Part shown: piece by piece, positions 30,610 to 43,940 of the stretch
Numbering within the stretch: the stretch's first letter is position 1
Layout: every line of letters starts with the position of its first letter
From: Tribonema minus
Lineage: Eukaryota > Sar > Xanthophyceae > Tribonematales > Tribonemataceae
Length of the DNA stretch: 64,000 nucleotides
Assembly (NCBI GenBank): GCA_017506865.1
Contig: JAFCMP010000046.1
Location: 620,001 to 684,000, forward strand
Reading direction: 5' to 3'
Program-made: the position numbers and the translations under genes
Notes under the pieces: model-generated
What the model was told of the DNA's origin: nothing
Databases searched by the model: none
The model's input: the letters and a program-made list of their open reading frames with translations, nothing else

Positions 30610-30870
30610 CTGGTGCCCAGTGATCACTTTGCCTAGAGGCGTGATTCCGACGTGTCAGCATGTTCCTCAGTTCTGGGCGCTGTCAAAGGCGACTCAGGCC
30701 TGCATAATCCTTTTCCAAGAGGGGACAAGCGTGCCTCACGGCTGGGCAACTTTAAGGAGAGTTCGGTTGTGGGGTGTTGGTGGTCGTATGAAGAGGGGGA
30801 AGCTTGTTTGCGTTTGAATCTCTCTGCGGAGAAGGAGCATTATCATCCTTAAAGTGTGGTGTGGTACTCG
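30610..30870 (+). mobile_element. Retroelement tail, family X, plus orientation
   Basis: This segment matches the complement of about 47930-48160 in order: a block with gggacaagcgtgcctcac, then a G-rich stretch, then cttgtttgcgtttgaatctc and cggagaaggag. The copies are diverged, with indels. At the other locus the same sequence runs into a LINE-type 3' terminus, so I read this as a truncated tail of that family. Confidence 0.6.
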
Positions 30871-30892
30871 TCAGACAAAAAGTCCTACCTGC

Positions 30893-31140
30893 CCGATTGT
30901 GTACTTTGGGTAAATTCTCGCTCAGGGCGCAAAAAAGCCCAGATGGTGGATGTCTGTGGACTTGCAACCAGAATCTACACGTCTCTTTTGTGAACACTTG
31001 AAAGTCACAATGCGCATTGCCGATCACTTCTCAACGACATTGCCATATGGCATCTCCCCCCCTCGAAGTCCTCGTCCATCTGCCCCCCCTTGCACTCCGC
31101 CATGTGCGTCATAAAACGTAGCGAGTACGCCATGTGCCAC
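30893..31140 (-). mobile_element. 5'-truncated LINE fragment (same family as the 43941-47868 copy)
   Basis: From about 30905 the sequence reads attctcgctcagggcgcaaa and then follows the 3' UTR of the LINE at 42738-43940. It continues into the complement of the last 35 or so codons, including the segment for the family's C-terminus. It stops abruptly at about 31140, as expected for a 5'-truncated insertion. The element's coding strand is minus. Confidence 0.75.
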
Positions 31141-33164
31141 TATTGCACGGCGGCGTTGGTTTGACGTACTCCCTGCTGACACAGCCTAGGTTCTGCTGCT
31201 TTACAACTGAATTGTAATTGATGTAAGCATGTTTGTACTTTGCTGCACACCCTCAGTAAACAACGCAACAGGCGTTTCAGTCATTTTCAGCGTGCCGGTG
31301 CGCAGCTTGCTGAGCTAGTCAACTTACTGCTGAGTGAGGCTCCTCTCTCATATTATAACTGCATGATTGGTGGCCCTGCATTAATGAAGCTATGAAGAGA
31401 ACATACAATTCGTTGAAACATTGCTTATCGCGCTTGCTGTGTTGTGCCTCATCGCATGTGTGCAGTACTGGCTGTAGCAATCACAGAGGAAGAAAGCAAA
31501 TGATCTCGCCAAGCCATCGCTCAAGAATGCGCGCCAAAGGACCTTCAAGCTGAAGTTGGCATCAATTTCGTGTAAGACGCATCACAGTGATCATTGCAGG
31601 TAGCTGGTGGTATGCGGAAGGCAGGTATTTGGAAGCTGCTGCAGCACATGAGGTGTACATTGTGCAGTAATGAGTTGCACGCGCCTGAGCTGCCGAGTTC
31701 TGAGAGCATTTCACTCGTGCCCCGACATATGGATGAGGTGTGGAGGGCCTGACCACATGTCTCTGCGGAAAAAGATTAGATCACCCAAGGGGGGGCCGAG
31801 CCTTTATTCCGCACGGACGTGTGGTTAGGTCCTCCACATCTCGTCCATCTCAATCGCAGTTGCAACCGCAATATCAGTGGCCCCAACCACGCAGTACAGC
31901 TTGCAGATCCGCAACAGGTGCACAACTTTCCAGGTCCGCAAGCCGTATTGCGTGGGTGAGGCCATACATATTGCTTTGGTATTTGCAGTCTTGCGGCACG
32001 AGTGCTCTTAGTGAAGCGCCCCCAGGAGTGCGACACTACATGTGCATGCATCGGTTCCACAGTTATCGACACATCTACCAGCGTCAGGGTCTCACTTGGT
32101 ACGGAACTGAGCTATGGGCCCAACGCCAATCCTCTGCACCACGGCAAGGTGGAGACCATCACAGAGGGAAAAAGTATGGAGGATAGATGAGTGATAGCAG
32201 TCTTGCCATTGTTGAGATCGGCCAAAGCGTTGAAGGCTCTTCCAGGCTACACCGAATGAGGTTCCTCCTTAGCATGAAGAACGCCTCACCAGCGATGCGG
32301 CTCATCTGAACAGGGCAACACGATATTATGCCATGCAAGCGCTTTTGCTTCTGGACATGCGGGACAGTCCGGGAAGGCAGGGCTGCGCCTGCCCCCAGAT
32401 AGAGGCAACAACGTGTGATGCCCCCTGCGACGAGGTCTGCACTCAGTCGCCAACCGCCGATAGTGCTGATAATTCCGCGTTAAAGCAGCTCGACCGTCAG
32501 CACAGCACAGGCCCCCACTGCAACAGCCTGAGAAAGGGTGCTAATCGTAATAAGCCCCATGTGTCCTGCTGCAAGGCCCAAGCCCGGCGCCTCGAAAGCC
32601 GCCAGGCTCCACATGTCCAGCACCAAGCGTCTGCGCCATGCTCACCTAACAACTGCCCGGGCCAAAACCCGCCACCCCGGGACGACGAGCATGGCTCCCC
32701 AGGCAATCTCCACGACAAGACACAGTACGCCGGGCCTAGGATAGCAGTGGCGGATCAAAAGGAATAGCTTGCCGCGCGCTTCCCCCGATTCGCTGCCAAT
32801 GCTTGGTGGTGCCGGACAGGTTGCTGCAGACACACAGCACAGACCTCGTTTGCCGCAGCAGACAGACGAGTTCGAACGACGAGCGAGCTCAGGGAAGGGG
32901 AGCCCTAAGCTGGCACGACGTCGCAGCTTCCTAGGCACGGAGTGTCAAAGTTGAAGTTTCCCCAAAAGTGTAACGCCAAGTGCAAAAAAACTATGAAATC
33001 ATTGAAATCATTGAAATGATGATTGCATGTTGTGATGCTGATGCGCACCGGCGCATCAGTAAACAGTAGGGCGCAGGTGTATACATCAGCCTAGGGGAGG
33101 GCCGCTCGCGCTGCTGCATCGTCAGAGAAGGTCGGCCGCGCCGGCCGCGCCGACTCAATAAAAC

Positions 33165-36100
33165 ATGAGCCGAAGCGGGTCTCAACCTGCGACTTCCACA
33201 ACCAGGTCATTGACTAGCACGCAGTTGGCCATGGAGTATGAGGATCCTGGCTTCTGGTCGTCACTTAAAGCAGTTCTGCCTTTCACCCAGGAAGGCAAAA
33301 CTGCCAGCTACGCCGAGGACAGGCTCAATGCTCTCAACGAGATACAGGGCGAGCTGGATAGGGCGGTGGCTATCAATGGCATGATCAAGAACCACATGCA
33401 CGACACCGCCCTGGAGGCTTTGATCACCGACACGGAAGATCAAACATACCAGGATTTCCACAAGCACAGGTTCAAGGCTGAGCAGGCTGGACAATGGTCG
33501 TATCTGACACCCAGCGAAAGGAGAAAATGGAGGAAAGCAGGATTAGGTCGAGAGTCTACTGCGTTAGAGGCGTACAGGATTTATTCCCATCACCGCCGGG
33601 ACAGAATGCTGCGCATTCGAGATTTGTGTTTGCAGGTGAGTTGAAGAAATCTTAAATAAATGCCTCTACAACCTACCACACAAGTTCAGTTTCTTGTTTA
33701 TTTCAACCTCACTGTCCGCTCTTGGTTGAGATGCGCAGGTGCGTGCCTTCCATGAGAAGCTTCAACCTGGCGAAGACAAAAACATGTCAGACATGCCTGC
33801 ATCGAGTGTATTAGATGGGCAACAATCTGCCGCCACAGCTGGCCAAATACCCACAGTCCCGGTGCTCGTGTATCCCCGAAGTCTCATCGATACTGGCCTG
33901 CTGGACATCACTAACGGCGGCAGGAGTCAGGCAGTGGCGCGGCTACGAGCCAGCCTACAGGTAAGGAACATGTCATTCATTTGCGCCACTGCTGCAGGTG
34001 CTTGTTCCTCATGACTAGAATCCATGCTGCTGATTGAATCCCAATGCAGACCCAGAAAATGTGCGCATGGCGAGGCACGGATCAACAGGGGAAGGCATGC
34101 AAATGCATGCAACCAAGGGCAGTCCATCCACACCGGACCAGTCAGGATACTTATGGCGTGGTGAGTCAAAACCGTCACGGTTCTATCTGTAAAGCCATGC
34201 TGAAATCAATATCTGGCATGGCTGGCACGGTGTGCAGCAACACCAAGAATTAGCTTAAGCGCGCATGAAAAGAAAAACTGTGCTGTCCACCCACATACAG
34301 TTTGTGGCTGCAGGATGGGGAAAGAACTCAAGGAGGCGCACAGCAGCAGCGCGCCAATGCCCAGTAGCTTGTTACTACAAATTGAGGTATGCCTTGATGT
34401 ATGCTTGTCATGAAATGGCGAAGAAAAGTTCGTCCACGCTGCAAGCTCATCCGCATTAGTGAGCCACCTGGTGGCCATTCTCTGTCACAAGGCAGTATAT
34501 AACATTACGAAGAAGCCCGAACAATCAAGCTAGTGCACTTAAAACTATTCACACCACGAGCTTCTCTGTATGTCCATTACTTCGAATTGTACCCTCAGGT
34601 GGTCCCGGAGACATTGGCTACTTGTGCATGGCACGCCACCAATTGCGTTGCAGCCTGTCACATGGAGGACGAATACGCACCACCTATCACAGCACCAAAT
34701 GAGCATGCTCTGTGTGCACAGTGCCTCGTCAACGACGTTCTGGGAGGTGAGCCACTTGTGCACCCAGCAGACAGGCACATCTTGCAGTGTGCACCCATCC
34801 TCAACCACGACTGAAAAGCTGTGTTGTCCTGCTCCGCAGGTTCCCTGGTCCCTCTGGTATCTGGATGCGATGTGCCCGGTGTGCGGCGAGTGACGCGTGT
34901 CAGGGGGCATGCTAATGTGGGACTGGCCACCACCCGTTTGCGCACCCCCAAAGAAACGAATGATGATGAGGATTCAATCGTGAAAGTGTCATCCAGGTGG
35001 TTTCTGAGGGAGCCCAAGCGTCGATGGAACCCGAGCCACCTTCCCCCTCACCCCCACGCGCCCAGGCGACAGGCACCTGTGGCGGTGCTGCCACACAAAC
35101 AGTACTGTCTGCTGCCAAAACCTGCTTCGCTGGCGGAAGCGCTGAGGCGGCAGTGGCATAACATACAGGTGCAGCCATAATGCTTCCATGAGATGATGAG
35201 GCTGACTGGATGTGCACATATAGCTCTCGTTTGAGTGTCGCGTGATGCTGCATTACGTCTAGCTGCTGCACATAACGATGATGTTGCTGATGGCAGCTCC
35301 TGCCTGATTTGCGCCTTCTGCTGCTCAGCATCGCGCACACAGACAGCAGAACGGACACGCTGCCAGTGTTGTGATCCAAAAGACGTGGCGGCGCTACCGA
35401 GCTCAGTGGAACAGGCATTGCAAGGTAAGGCGACCTGTAGATTGCAACAGCACATATGGTTCATTGGTTATGTGGGAGCAAGATCACATGTGGCAATGTA
35501 CTGTGTTAATCCGCACCACACACATCATGGTGCTCAATTTTTTGCTTCACTTGTATATATGGCGGCGAGCAGGTGCTGGAGGATCCACAGACAGCACACC
35601 ACAGGGTAGAGGCAACAACAATTATGCAGGCGCTGGTGCGGCGTTTTCTGGGCAGGTGCATGCGATTACACATGGAAGATCACCGGCATTGGGCAGCCAA
35701 TGAGATTCAAAGGGTGAGCTTCTCCTGTGGCAATGCCTTGAGGCAAGGCTCTAGGGCCCAAGATCTGACGTCACCGCCTGTGGCGCAGGATGCTGATCTG
35801 CTGACAATATATCATTACCTATACTTTCAAGTATGTACGAAATGCTGCACCGTGCTTCGGGGAGTGTTGCCCTTGATTACTTCAAATGGGTGGAGTTGTC
35901 AACATCATGGCATGCCCATCTCATGATGTCACCAGACGAAGCCATACCCTGGCCGTATTACAAGCAGGACTTGCACTGTCCAGCTGTTGCAGTTGTGGCT
36001 AATTGCTATCGTGTCCTTATCTTTCTTCTCAATTGTTGTTCATATGGGCACTTCAGATATGCGAATGCTGCCCTCCGTGTGTGTGTCTTGCTAGACCTGG

Positions 36101-39100
36101 CGAGGGCGACAAGGACGACAAGCTGCTGAGTTGCTGCGTAAAGCAAAGGGAGCTAGTGCACTAGGGAAGGCTGGAATAGCATTTGTGGTTTGGTTGAAGG
36201 TCAGCAATTGTGTGGAGAATCAACCTCGCTTGCATCTTTTGCGAATGCGTCTGTGGCAGCGGTCATCAGTTGCGGATGTATGCTGACATACTGCTTTCCT
36301 CAACAGCATTTTGTTGAAATCATGACAGACAGGTGCACCTTCAAGTTGCATCTGTTGCAGTGCTATTGCACCCTCTCTAATGATGTGCTAGTACAAAGTG
36401 TTGCCATCTGCATGCTGTGTAGCCGCAAGTGTATTGACAGGGCCGGGAGATGAGACTGGCATGGATGACGCAGATGCTGTAGGAGTGAACTCATGCTACA
36501 AATGCATGCATGCAGCAGCAAATAGCATTGGGGTGTGCCCGTGCTACAGTATTCGACCGCACGAACAGGCTGAGAAACCTTGCTTTTTTTATGATATCAA
36601 GGTAAGGTGTACTGCTATGTTTCCTAGGCTGCACAGTTCTGGGTGGTAGTGTAGCCTGATGTATGCACATGTCAAAGCATATGGAGTGATGCCTAGGGCC
36701 TTGCGTAATACCATTCAGAGGACATGACAGCAACACCCCATACCAGCATTTATCTCCGCCTGCTTGGCATTGACGAGAAACTGTAGGAATCAGCGATTTC
36801 TTGTCATCTGCTGCACGGTGGGTTGATGCAAGCTTCATGGCTGTACATGGTCAGCTGAGCAAGAGCAATGACAACCGATTTTTGATCACACATGTGTAGC
36901 AATTCAATGCCAGCAGCAAAGCGCAGTAGAAGCTTGCTTCGTTTTTGGTCAGCTCGACAGATTCATCCTCTCATGATCGACAATACGCGCCTGTGCAGGT
37001 CACCCTCAGGAAGGTGCTGCGGCGTGCCAGAGTCCGCCTGTCTAAGCAGCACAGGGCAGCCCTGGTCCTGCAAAGCCTTCAGAGGGGACGTGTGGGAAGG
37101 GTTCAGGCTAAACAGGTTTGTTGACGCATCATTATCAAAAGCATATTACAGACGCGCTGTACTCATCATACCCACGAGTGGCAGGCAGCATCCATTGCAA
37201 CACTCAAATCAGTGACTGTAGCAACAGCAATACGTACTGCCAGATCACAATGATGATGCATGTCTGCAAAGCTGCATGCAAGCTAGGCGTGATTTGGCAC
37301 TGCACATACGAGCAAGAATGAGGACTCGTTGAACCGTTAATGAGCCATCAAAAACTGATGAGCTTATTGCTATTGAACCTCCAAGTATCATTGCTGTTGT
37401 GGCTGCACACAGCAGCTATGATGGCACGATTGGGAAGCATGCTGGCAACCCGGAGGCCTCATTCACATCCATTGTCAATGCTACCCGCTGTTGCAGGCAC
37501 GTAAGGAGCAACGGGCTCACCTGGCCTTCTACTGGCGAGCAGCAATCGTACAGCGCCATTGGCGGGCCGTGGTGAAGCGCCGCATTGCGGCCAGAGGGGC
37601 AGCTGCAGCAGCGCAAGCCTTTCACGCTGCTGTCACCATCCAGAAGGTAATTTTTTGCTTCCGCAGCCACATAGTGTACATTGTCTCATCGCACTGCAAT
37701 GTTCACTGCCTCAACTGATCGGCGACATGTGAACTGAGCAAAGAGGGACAGGCGATTGGGGTGCCTGATGCATGGCAGAGCTTTGACATCACTGTGGCTC
37801 GGCAGTGCTGCCCTTTTTTTTGTTGCTGCTGCCACATCCTTTTACTGACACTGGCTGTAAAAGGCTTGTAGGCTCTGGCTGGTGCCGTGTTTCTTGATTG
37901 GTGGCAGTCAATACCGCATGTCTTCATGATATCAGAGCTGATGAGCATTGCCATTCAGTTGTGACTGTCTCATGTGCCACATATTTTAACAGCCACAAGA
38001 TGTACTGAAGCCAGTGTTGCATGTTGCATGTGACATCATGCAGGTTGTGAGGGGGCACATTGACAGGAGACGGGCAGTCGACTGGCGCAATCGTGCGAAT
38101 GCTGCTGCTGGTGTACTAGGCAGAGCTGCACGTTGTGCACTGGCAAACAGGACAGCTCGGCATGAGAGAGAAGCAATAGCTCTGGCGTGGCGCTGGGTTG
38201 GGGCTGACACACACGCTGGGAGCAAAAAGTATGCGCACATGCTACCACGCACGAGCTACTCACTACCTCAGCATGCCTCACCAGAGCATTCAGTTGTAGA
38301 GAACAGCAGTTGGCGATCCACGTTATCTCAGGATGGGACAGCTGCGTCACTGGAACTGCCCGGGCACGAGGTGTTCCTTCCATATGACAAACATCACCTG
38401 GGAACCTGCAGCAAGGCAAGCTGTCCAGTGCCATGCTGTTGATGGCTCATTGCTGTGCTGAAAAGCTGTTGCACATCTTACCATGCTTCAACTGGTGCTG
38501 CCTCAATGATATTGTCATGATCTCGGATTGTTGTACTCTCATATCACCTGTAACCGCTTTTAGCACCTATTGTGCTACCATGGCCAGGAACTGGTTGTGC
38601 GTTTAGTAGGATGATGCATTGCTGACATGCCCATGCTTTCGCTGCGACTTTGACAGGCTGCATTCGCCGTCGGACTGGAGGCGTTTTGTGCACAGCAGGG
38701 TCATGCGTTGCAGGTGGCAGAAGCAGCAGCGCTCCTTGACCGTTACCAAGATGGCGATGGCATGCAGTCATGGTGCAAATTTCTAGCGGACTTCCACTTG
38801 CAACATGCTGCACACGGGGGTTGCCGTCGACACGGCTACCTGCTCTGCGCAAAGTGCACGCGCTATGGGCACTGCCTGCGCTCAAGCTGCCGCTGTGCAC
38901 AGGCCCGGTGCAAGCAACGCCAGGGAGGCAGTTCCAACACCAGCGCCAAGATGTGTGGCTGTGGGCATACGTTTGGTGCGCACTCTCTAGTGCTGGAAAA
39001 TGGGCAGGAACACCTCAACACCATAGCCGTGCTGGGGCGCAAACAGCTGTCAAGACTTCTCAACAGAGGCAAGTATCAACTGCCAGTGCTTAAACAAGAG

Positions 39101-41498
39101 GAGTTTGAAGCTCGTGGAATGCTACATACTGCGAAGTACGTGAGTTACATGAAACTTGGTTGCAGGCAGCTGAAGTTGCAGACTTTTGCTAGCCTACATC
39201 TTGTGCCAAGGGTTGGCACATCCGCATTCCATAGATACACGGTATACCCGCATACGCGCATATATATATCCGTATCTCGGAACTTGGCCCGCAAACTATA
39301 TAATCCGTGTTTGGGGTTTGTCAGGCTTATGGTCACTTGGTACACGTTGCGATGGGCTGTGCTGGCCATCCTGTCCCTGCTTGAGCCAACGAGGCCAGGT
39401 ACTGCGGCCGACACCTCCTTGGAGGCGTCTGAGACCTCTGAACTTATGGTTTCTTGTCTCTTTGGAGTTGCGCTGGGGCACGTTGCGCAATGTTACACCT
39501 AGGCGCCAAGTCTCGCAACTGGACATCGCTGAAACACTGAGCTCCGCAGCAAAGCGGCTAGTGCTACCCGTGCAGTAGCAGCCACAGCGCTAGGGCTGCT
39601 CCTGGCAGCTAACAGCCAACAGATGCAGCTACCAGAAGGTGGAGGGGGCGGGACAAAACAAACGAGCGCATGAGTGGGTCCATGCCTGGACTTGGCTTGT
39701 GAGACTCATGTTGGGTTTAAGCATGTGTGTGTGGGTGGTGGGGTGTAGGGGGGGAGGAGGATGGGATGGACGGGGGCATTGGGCATATGCCCATTTAACG
39801 CACCAACAGCATCATCACTTTACAATCATTGTAGATTGTATCCAATCACCCTCAAATGTTCAACTTACGCCAGGACGTGCCTGTTCTGGCGATTGGATTC
39901 GTCAGATACGAAATTTCATATACGTATATCTTGTGCCACAGCTAATCATGTAAATCGTCCTGAAATGCAGGTGTGGAGGGCAGCGGTTCAGTGAAGTCTG
40001 CATCGGATGGCCACATGCCTTTGGCAGTGCACGGAATCAACATGGACCTTGCAACACTGCTGCGGCCTCATGCCTTCATTGCTCATGAAACGTGCAACAG
40101 CCTTTCATCCTCAAGCTCGGGCCTGACATCATTGGTTTCCACGCCCCATCAACCTCATCAAGGGCCAGCACTACGTAATATGGGAAGGATATCGCTGCCA
40201 CGCCGCCTGCTGTCGCAAGAGTCTACAGAAATTGTGGAGCTAGAGACAAGCATTGCTGCAGAGCAGGGCAAGTTGGCACCCATTCAAAGTCCTCGAGAGC
40301 TGAAAGCGGGATTTGCGCTGTCCAGTCCGTTGTTAGTGGGAGGGCATGAAGGCGAGCTACAAGTGGTCACAAACGCGGCGAGTTTGTACCTGACTGCGAT
40401 GAGAGATATTGGCAGCGGTTGTGTCCCGGACTTGCTCGCCAGAGCAGGCGCTTTTGCAGAGTATGTGCTACATCGCGCTGCATTCTTTGAGCGGCACTGG
40501 ACTAAGATCGTGAAGGATGTACAGGTACGTTCACTCATGAAGATGGACTGGTATGTGCATGTTTTACATCCAATGGCAACAGCATTTGCGCGATGTGCTC
40601 CGACCAGCAATTATGGGCACTGCGGCATTGCAACAGTAGGTATAGTGACTGCACATACACATGTGCTCTGTACTCATCATGCTCACATGTCGGCACTCTC
40701 TCGCTTCTGCAACAATGGCTGCAGACAGGTACTCTGGATGCAGCATTGCCCATATCCACAAAGCTACGCAGTGAAGTCGAGGCTGCCATGGTACCAGACA
40801 TAAAGCGCGCCGCAAAACTTGATGCAGCATTTAGGCAACTGGGCTTTCACGATCGACGTGGCGGGCTGTGGTCTCAGGGCCGCCGCAAGCATGCCAACAC
40901 CAGCAGCCCTTCAGAGCCAACAACATCTGCAATCGTTGGACTGCCGCATGATCTGACACCAATACGTTCACGAGGCACGAAGCGGCGTGGCACAGAGCTA
41001 CCCGGCATCGCAAACAGGGGCCCTGAGACAAAACGGTGCGGCAGCGTCATTCAGGCAGCTTTGAGCATTCAACAGATACAGGAACTGGGGCATACCATGC
41101 GCTGCGAAGCCGTACCAGGCCCAGCAAAGTACATGCGCATCGAGGGCCGGAAGATGGGCAAGTACATTTGCCAGCACCCTGTCTGTGTACATCTGTCCAC
41201 AACAGCAGCAGCTGCTCAGGTGAGATTTCCTGCGCGTTAGCTGCGGTGTGCCGCTCACCTGGTGCCCTTGCTATGAAACTTGGCATCGTGTACAGCATAC
41301 TTCCATTCTGTTCATGCATGACGGAGACTAACTTGCGTGCATGCGCTGTTGCAGGCTCACGCTCATACCCACAAGCATGTGACGAAGCTTGCTACTGGGT
41401 TGCCTCTTGTGGACCAGTACTTGAAGCTTGCATGGCCATTGGATGCTCCATGGCTCAAGACTGTGGGGAAAACAACACATACGGGCAACCAGAGGTGA
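33165..41498 (+). CDS. Large multi-exon IQ-motif protein, family not recognised
   Basis: At least 14 exons are suggested, each opening after AG and closing before GT. The clearest are 33165-33635, 33739-33960, 34050-34160, 34840-35168, 35329-35424, 35573-35713, 36999-37115, 37497-37646, one from 38044, one from about 38657 to 39072, about 39980-40524, 40729-41219 and the last, 41355-41498 (stop TGA at 41496). Phases between some middle exons (34300-34760) are unsettled. At least four exons encode IQ motifs, the calmodulin- or myosin-light-chain-binding helix: VVIQKTWRRYRAQWNR, TTIMQALVRRFLGRCMR, ALVLQSLQRGRVGRVQAK and AVTIQK. An exon at about 38830-38980 is rich in Cys/His (CAKCTRYGHCLRSSCRC … CGCGHTFGAH), a possible zinc-binding region. 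A calmodulin-regulated cytoskeletal or flagellar scaffold is a reasonable guess only. The stop lies about 70 bp before retroelement sequence. Confidence 0.6.
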
Positions 41499-41569
41499 AG
41501 GGTGGCGCGCAATACATTACGGTGCACTGAATTTCTATGCTCCTGGTTGTAAGTGTACGGTCTTCTGCA

Positions 41570-41884
41570 CTATCTGGCCCTTTTGTACGCGTCAAGCAAT
41601 TGCCGCGCCTGCCAGACTTGTGTTCAAAGATGAGCCTCACTATGCAGGCATGCCAACACCTCGCCCACTCTGGATGCAAAGGGCAGCAGGAGCCCTTGCC
41701 AGCAGACGCCTCAACTCCCAACCTTTTGCCGGGAAATTAACCGACGCCCATTGGTACTCAATTGGTACTTTTGAAACCTCTTGGTGACCAAGACCACCCC
41801 ACGACAACCTTTTGCAGCTTCAGTGATGGCCTGCGTGACCTGAGATCTGGCGGCACACAATGCTGACTGCTGAGGTAGAGCGTT
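41570..41884 (+). mobile_element. Fragment of repeat family Y, interrupted by LINE insertion
   Basis: This stretch is an inverted match to about 63495-63780. Shared blocks include gcctcaactcc, ttggtactcaattggtactt, cagtgatggcctgcgt, gagatctggcggcaca and ggtagagcgttgt. Conceptual translation of both copies gives a shared RRLNS…WYSIGTF pattern. The match stops after gagcgttgt, exactly where LINE sequence begins, so a LINE copy landed in Y here. Confidence 0.7.
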
Positions 41885-42632
41885 GTACTTTTATTGATTC
41901 TCGCTCAGGGCGCGAAAAAGCCCAGATGATTGGCATCTAGCTGTAAAGAATCTACATGTCGTATGACAGTCTGAAAGTGTCGCAACGACAACCACTCAAA
42001 CGCCGCCGCCGCCAAATGGCATCTCGGGGTCCTCCCCTACGTCCTCCTCCATGTGCCCCCCCGCCCTGGATTCTGCCATGTGTGTCATGACACGGCCAGA
42101 GTACGCCATGTGGAGCGCTGCCGACAGTGCCGAGCGTAAGCGCGCCAGGGCGATGCCCTTGAGAGCTTTAGGGCGCGCTCCTCCGGGCACTGACATCCTG
42201 CTGGCATACTCCGTCGCCACAGCCTCCAGCAGCTTCCGCCCCTGCTCCCCGATGCTGCCAAAGGACCCGAGTGCCAAAGTGGCAAGTTTGTAGCAATTCT
42301 GATCATAATGACCAGAATAGTGGGTAGTCTTGGCGGCCTCTTGGTCGCGGCAGCATCGCTCGGGGTCTGCTGCAGTCTTCGCCGCCCGCGACGCCACCTG
42401 TGCCTCGAAGCAGGTAACGTCCACCATGAGCGGTAGGTGGCGTGTCGGGTCGTCGTAGCTGGTCACCGGGAAGGCGTCGGCAGGCAGCACGATGTCCATC
42501 CTGCGACTCCCCGGCGGCCCGGCGGATCCCAGAAATGGCGTGTAGTCCTCGTCCACCAGTCCCGTTTTGAGGTATTGCCGCAGGATGCGCTGCGTGGCCC
42601 TCTTGACGCTATTGTGGACGATGGTGTCGTGC
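41885..42632 (-). mobile_element. 5'-truncated LINE copy 1
   Basis: This copy is nearly identical to the 3' end of the long copy at 43941-47868. It covers the 3' UTR and the C-terminal endonuclease region (open frame 41996-42556, with RRMDIVLPADAFPV and PLMVDVTCFEAQ). It ends abruptly near the codons for the HNSVKRATQ region. The high identity suggests a recent insertion. Confidence 0.9.
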
Positions 42633-42737
42633 GTTGTATTTTAATCAATTCTCGCTAAAGGCGCGAAAAAGCCAAGATGAAACCATTGCACTTCTTGCTA
42701 ACTTTTGCTCAACCAAGGCGCGAAGAAGCCCAAACTA
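42633..42737 (-). mobile_element. Two short LINE 3'-terminal stubs
   Basis: Two successive copies of the family's extreme 3' end lie here (ttctcgctaaaggcgcgaaa and tcaaccaaggcgcgaagaag), each under 70 bp. They look like very short 5'-truncated insertions stacked at the same type of junction. Confidence 0.65.
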
Positions 42738-43940
42738 TTGTACTTTTTATTAATTCTGTCTCAGGGGGTGAAAAGTCCAGATGGTGGATGTCCATGGAAA
42801 TGCAACTAGAATCTGCATGTGTCTCTGTGAACACCTTGAAAATCTCAATGCGCATTGCCGGTCACTTCAAAACGACATCGCCATACGGCATCTCCCCCCC
42901 CTCGAAGTCCTCGTCCATCTGCCCCCCTTCCACTCCACCATGTGCGTCATAACACGCAAAGAGTATGCCATGTGGAGCGCTGCCGACAGAGCTGAACGGA
43001 TGCGCGCCAGTGCTATACCTTTTAGTGCTAGACGACTGGCTGCTACAGGCACCGACATCCTGATCGCATACTCCGTGGCGACAGCCTCCAGCAGCTTCCT
43101 CCCCTGCACCCGAAGCTGCCAATGACCCGACTGCCAAAGTGGCAAGTTTGTGGCAATTCTGGTCATAGTGACCAACCAGAGTACTGGGTCTGTTTGGCCG
43201 CCTCTTGGTCGCGGCAGCATCTCTCAGGATCTTCTGCAGTCTTCGCCTCCCGCGACTGCGCCTGTGCCTCGAAGCAAGTGACGTCCACCATGAGCGGCAG
43301 CTGGCACGTCACGTCGTTGTAGCCGGTGGCCAGAAAGGCATCGGCAGGCAGCATGATGTCCATCCTGCGTTCTCCCGGAGACGCCAAGAATGACGTATAG
43401 TCCTCATTGACTAGTCCTGTCTTAAGATACTGCCGCAGGATGCGCTGCGCGGCCCGCTTGACGCTGTTGTGCACAAAGGTGTCATGTGCCTTCAAGTTGA
43501 CGCTTGGTGCTTGACAGAGCCGCGCGTGCAAACTGCCGCCCGGTGACTTCTTGCACAGCTTGCAGCGCGCCGCCTGCTGCTCTACTCCGATGGAGCGCTT
43601 CAATTGACGCCAGCTGCCAAGGCATTCCGTCAAACGCAGCCGTTGTAGGCTTCATTGGCTCAGTGAGAAAGGCCATGCCGATCGAGTGCATGTGGCGCTG
43701 TGACCGGAACTGAGCGAGTGCTTATGTGCGTTGCGTGCCCTGCGGCAGCCGTTGCAGGTCCGCCTCCACTTTATCTGCAAGCTCGGTAGCGATGGCATCT
43801 GCAAGCGAAGTCTGATGGAGGCGCCTTAGGCTACACTGCAACTGCAGAGCACTGACATCAAGTACACCATCAGCATCCGCAGCTCCGGTGCCGCCACCTG
43901 CTGGTGGCGGCGGCCGCCGCATAGGTGGCTGCTGCTGCTG
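42738..43940 (-). mobile_element. 5'-truncated, degenerate LINE copy
   Basis: An older copy that carries the 3' UTR, the endonuclease region and part of the Cys/His motif (CKLCKKSPGGSLHARLC), plus sequence up to the proline-rich segment at 43900. The reading frame is broken at several points: the coding pieces at 42862-43137, 43163-43633 and 43482-43943 lie in different frames. It is a pseudogene copy, more diverged from the long copy than copy 1 is. Confidence 0.88.

Larger units (their letters stand above)
29034..33164. other. Gene-poor spacer with retroelement debris
   Basis: About 4.1 kb between SNAPC3 and the IQ-motif gene. It contains two retroelement tails in opposite orientations (30610-30870 and 30893-31140, listed separately). 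Scattered ORFs such as 32333-32767 lack splice context or recognisable motifs. The last 150 bp before 33165, with an AT-rich stretch and GC-rich palindromic ggccgcgccggccgcgccg, may be the promoter of the downstream gene. Confidence 0.6.

Noticed and set aside
32333..32767. 144-codon Cys-rich plus-strand ORF
   Set aside because: Composition is as expected for random GC-rich sequence. There is no zinc-finger spacing and no splice context.
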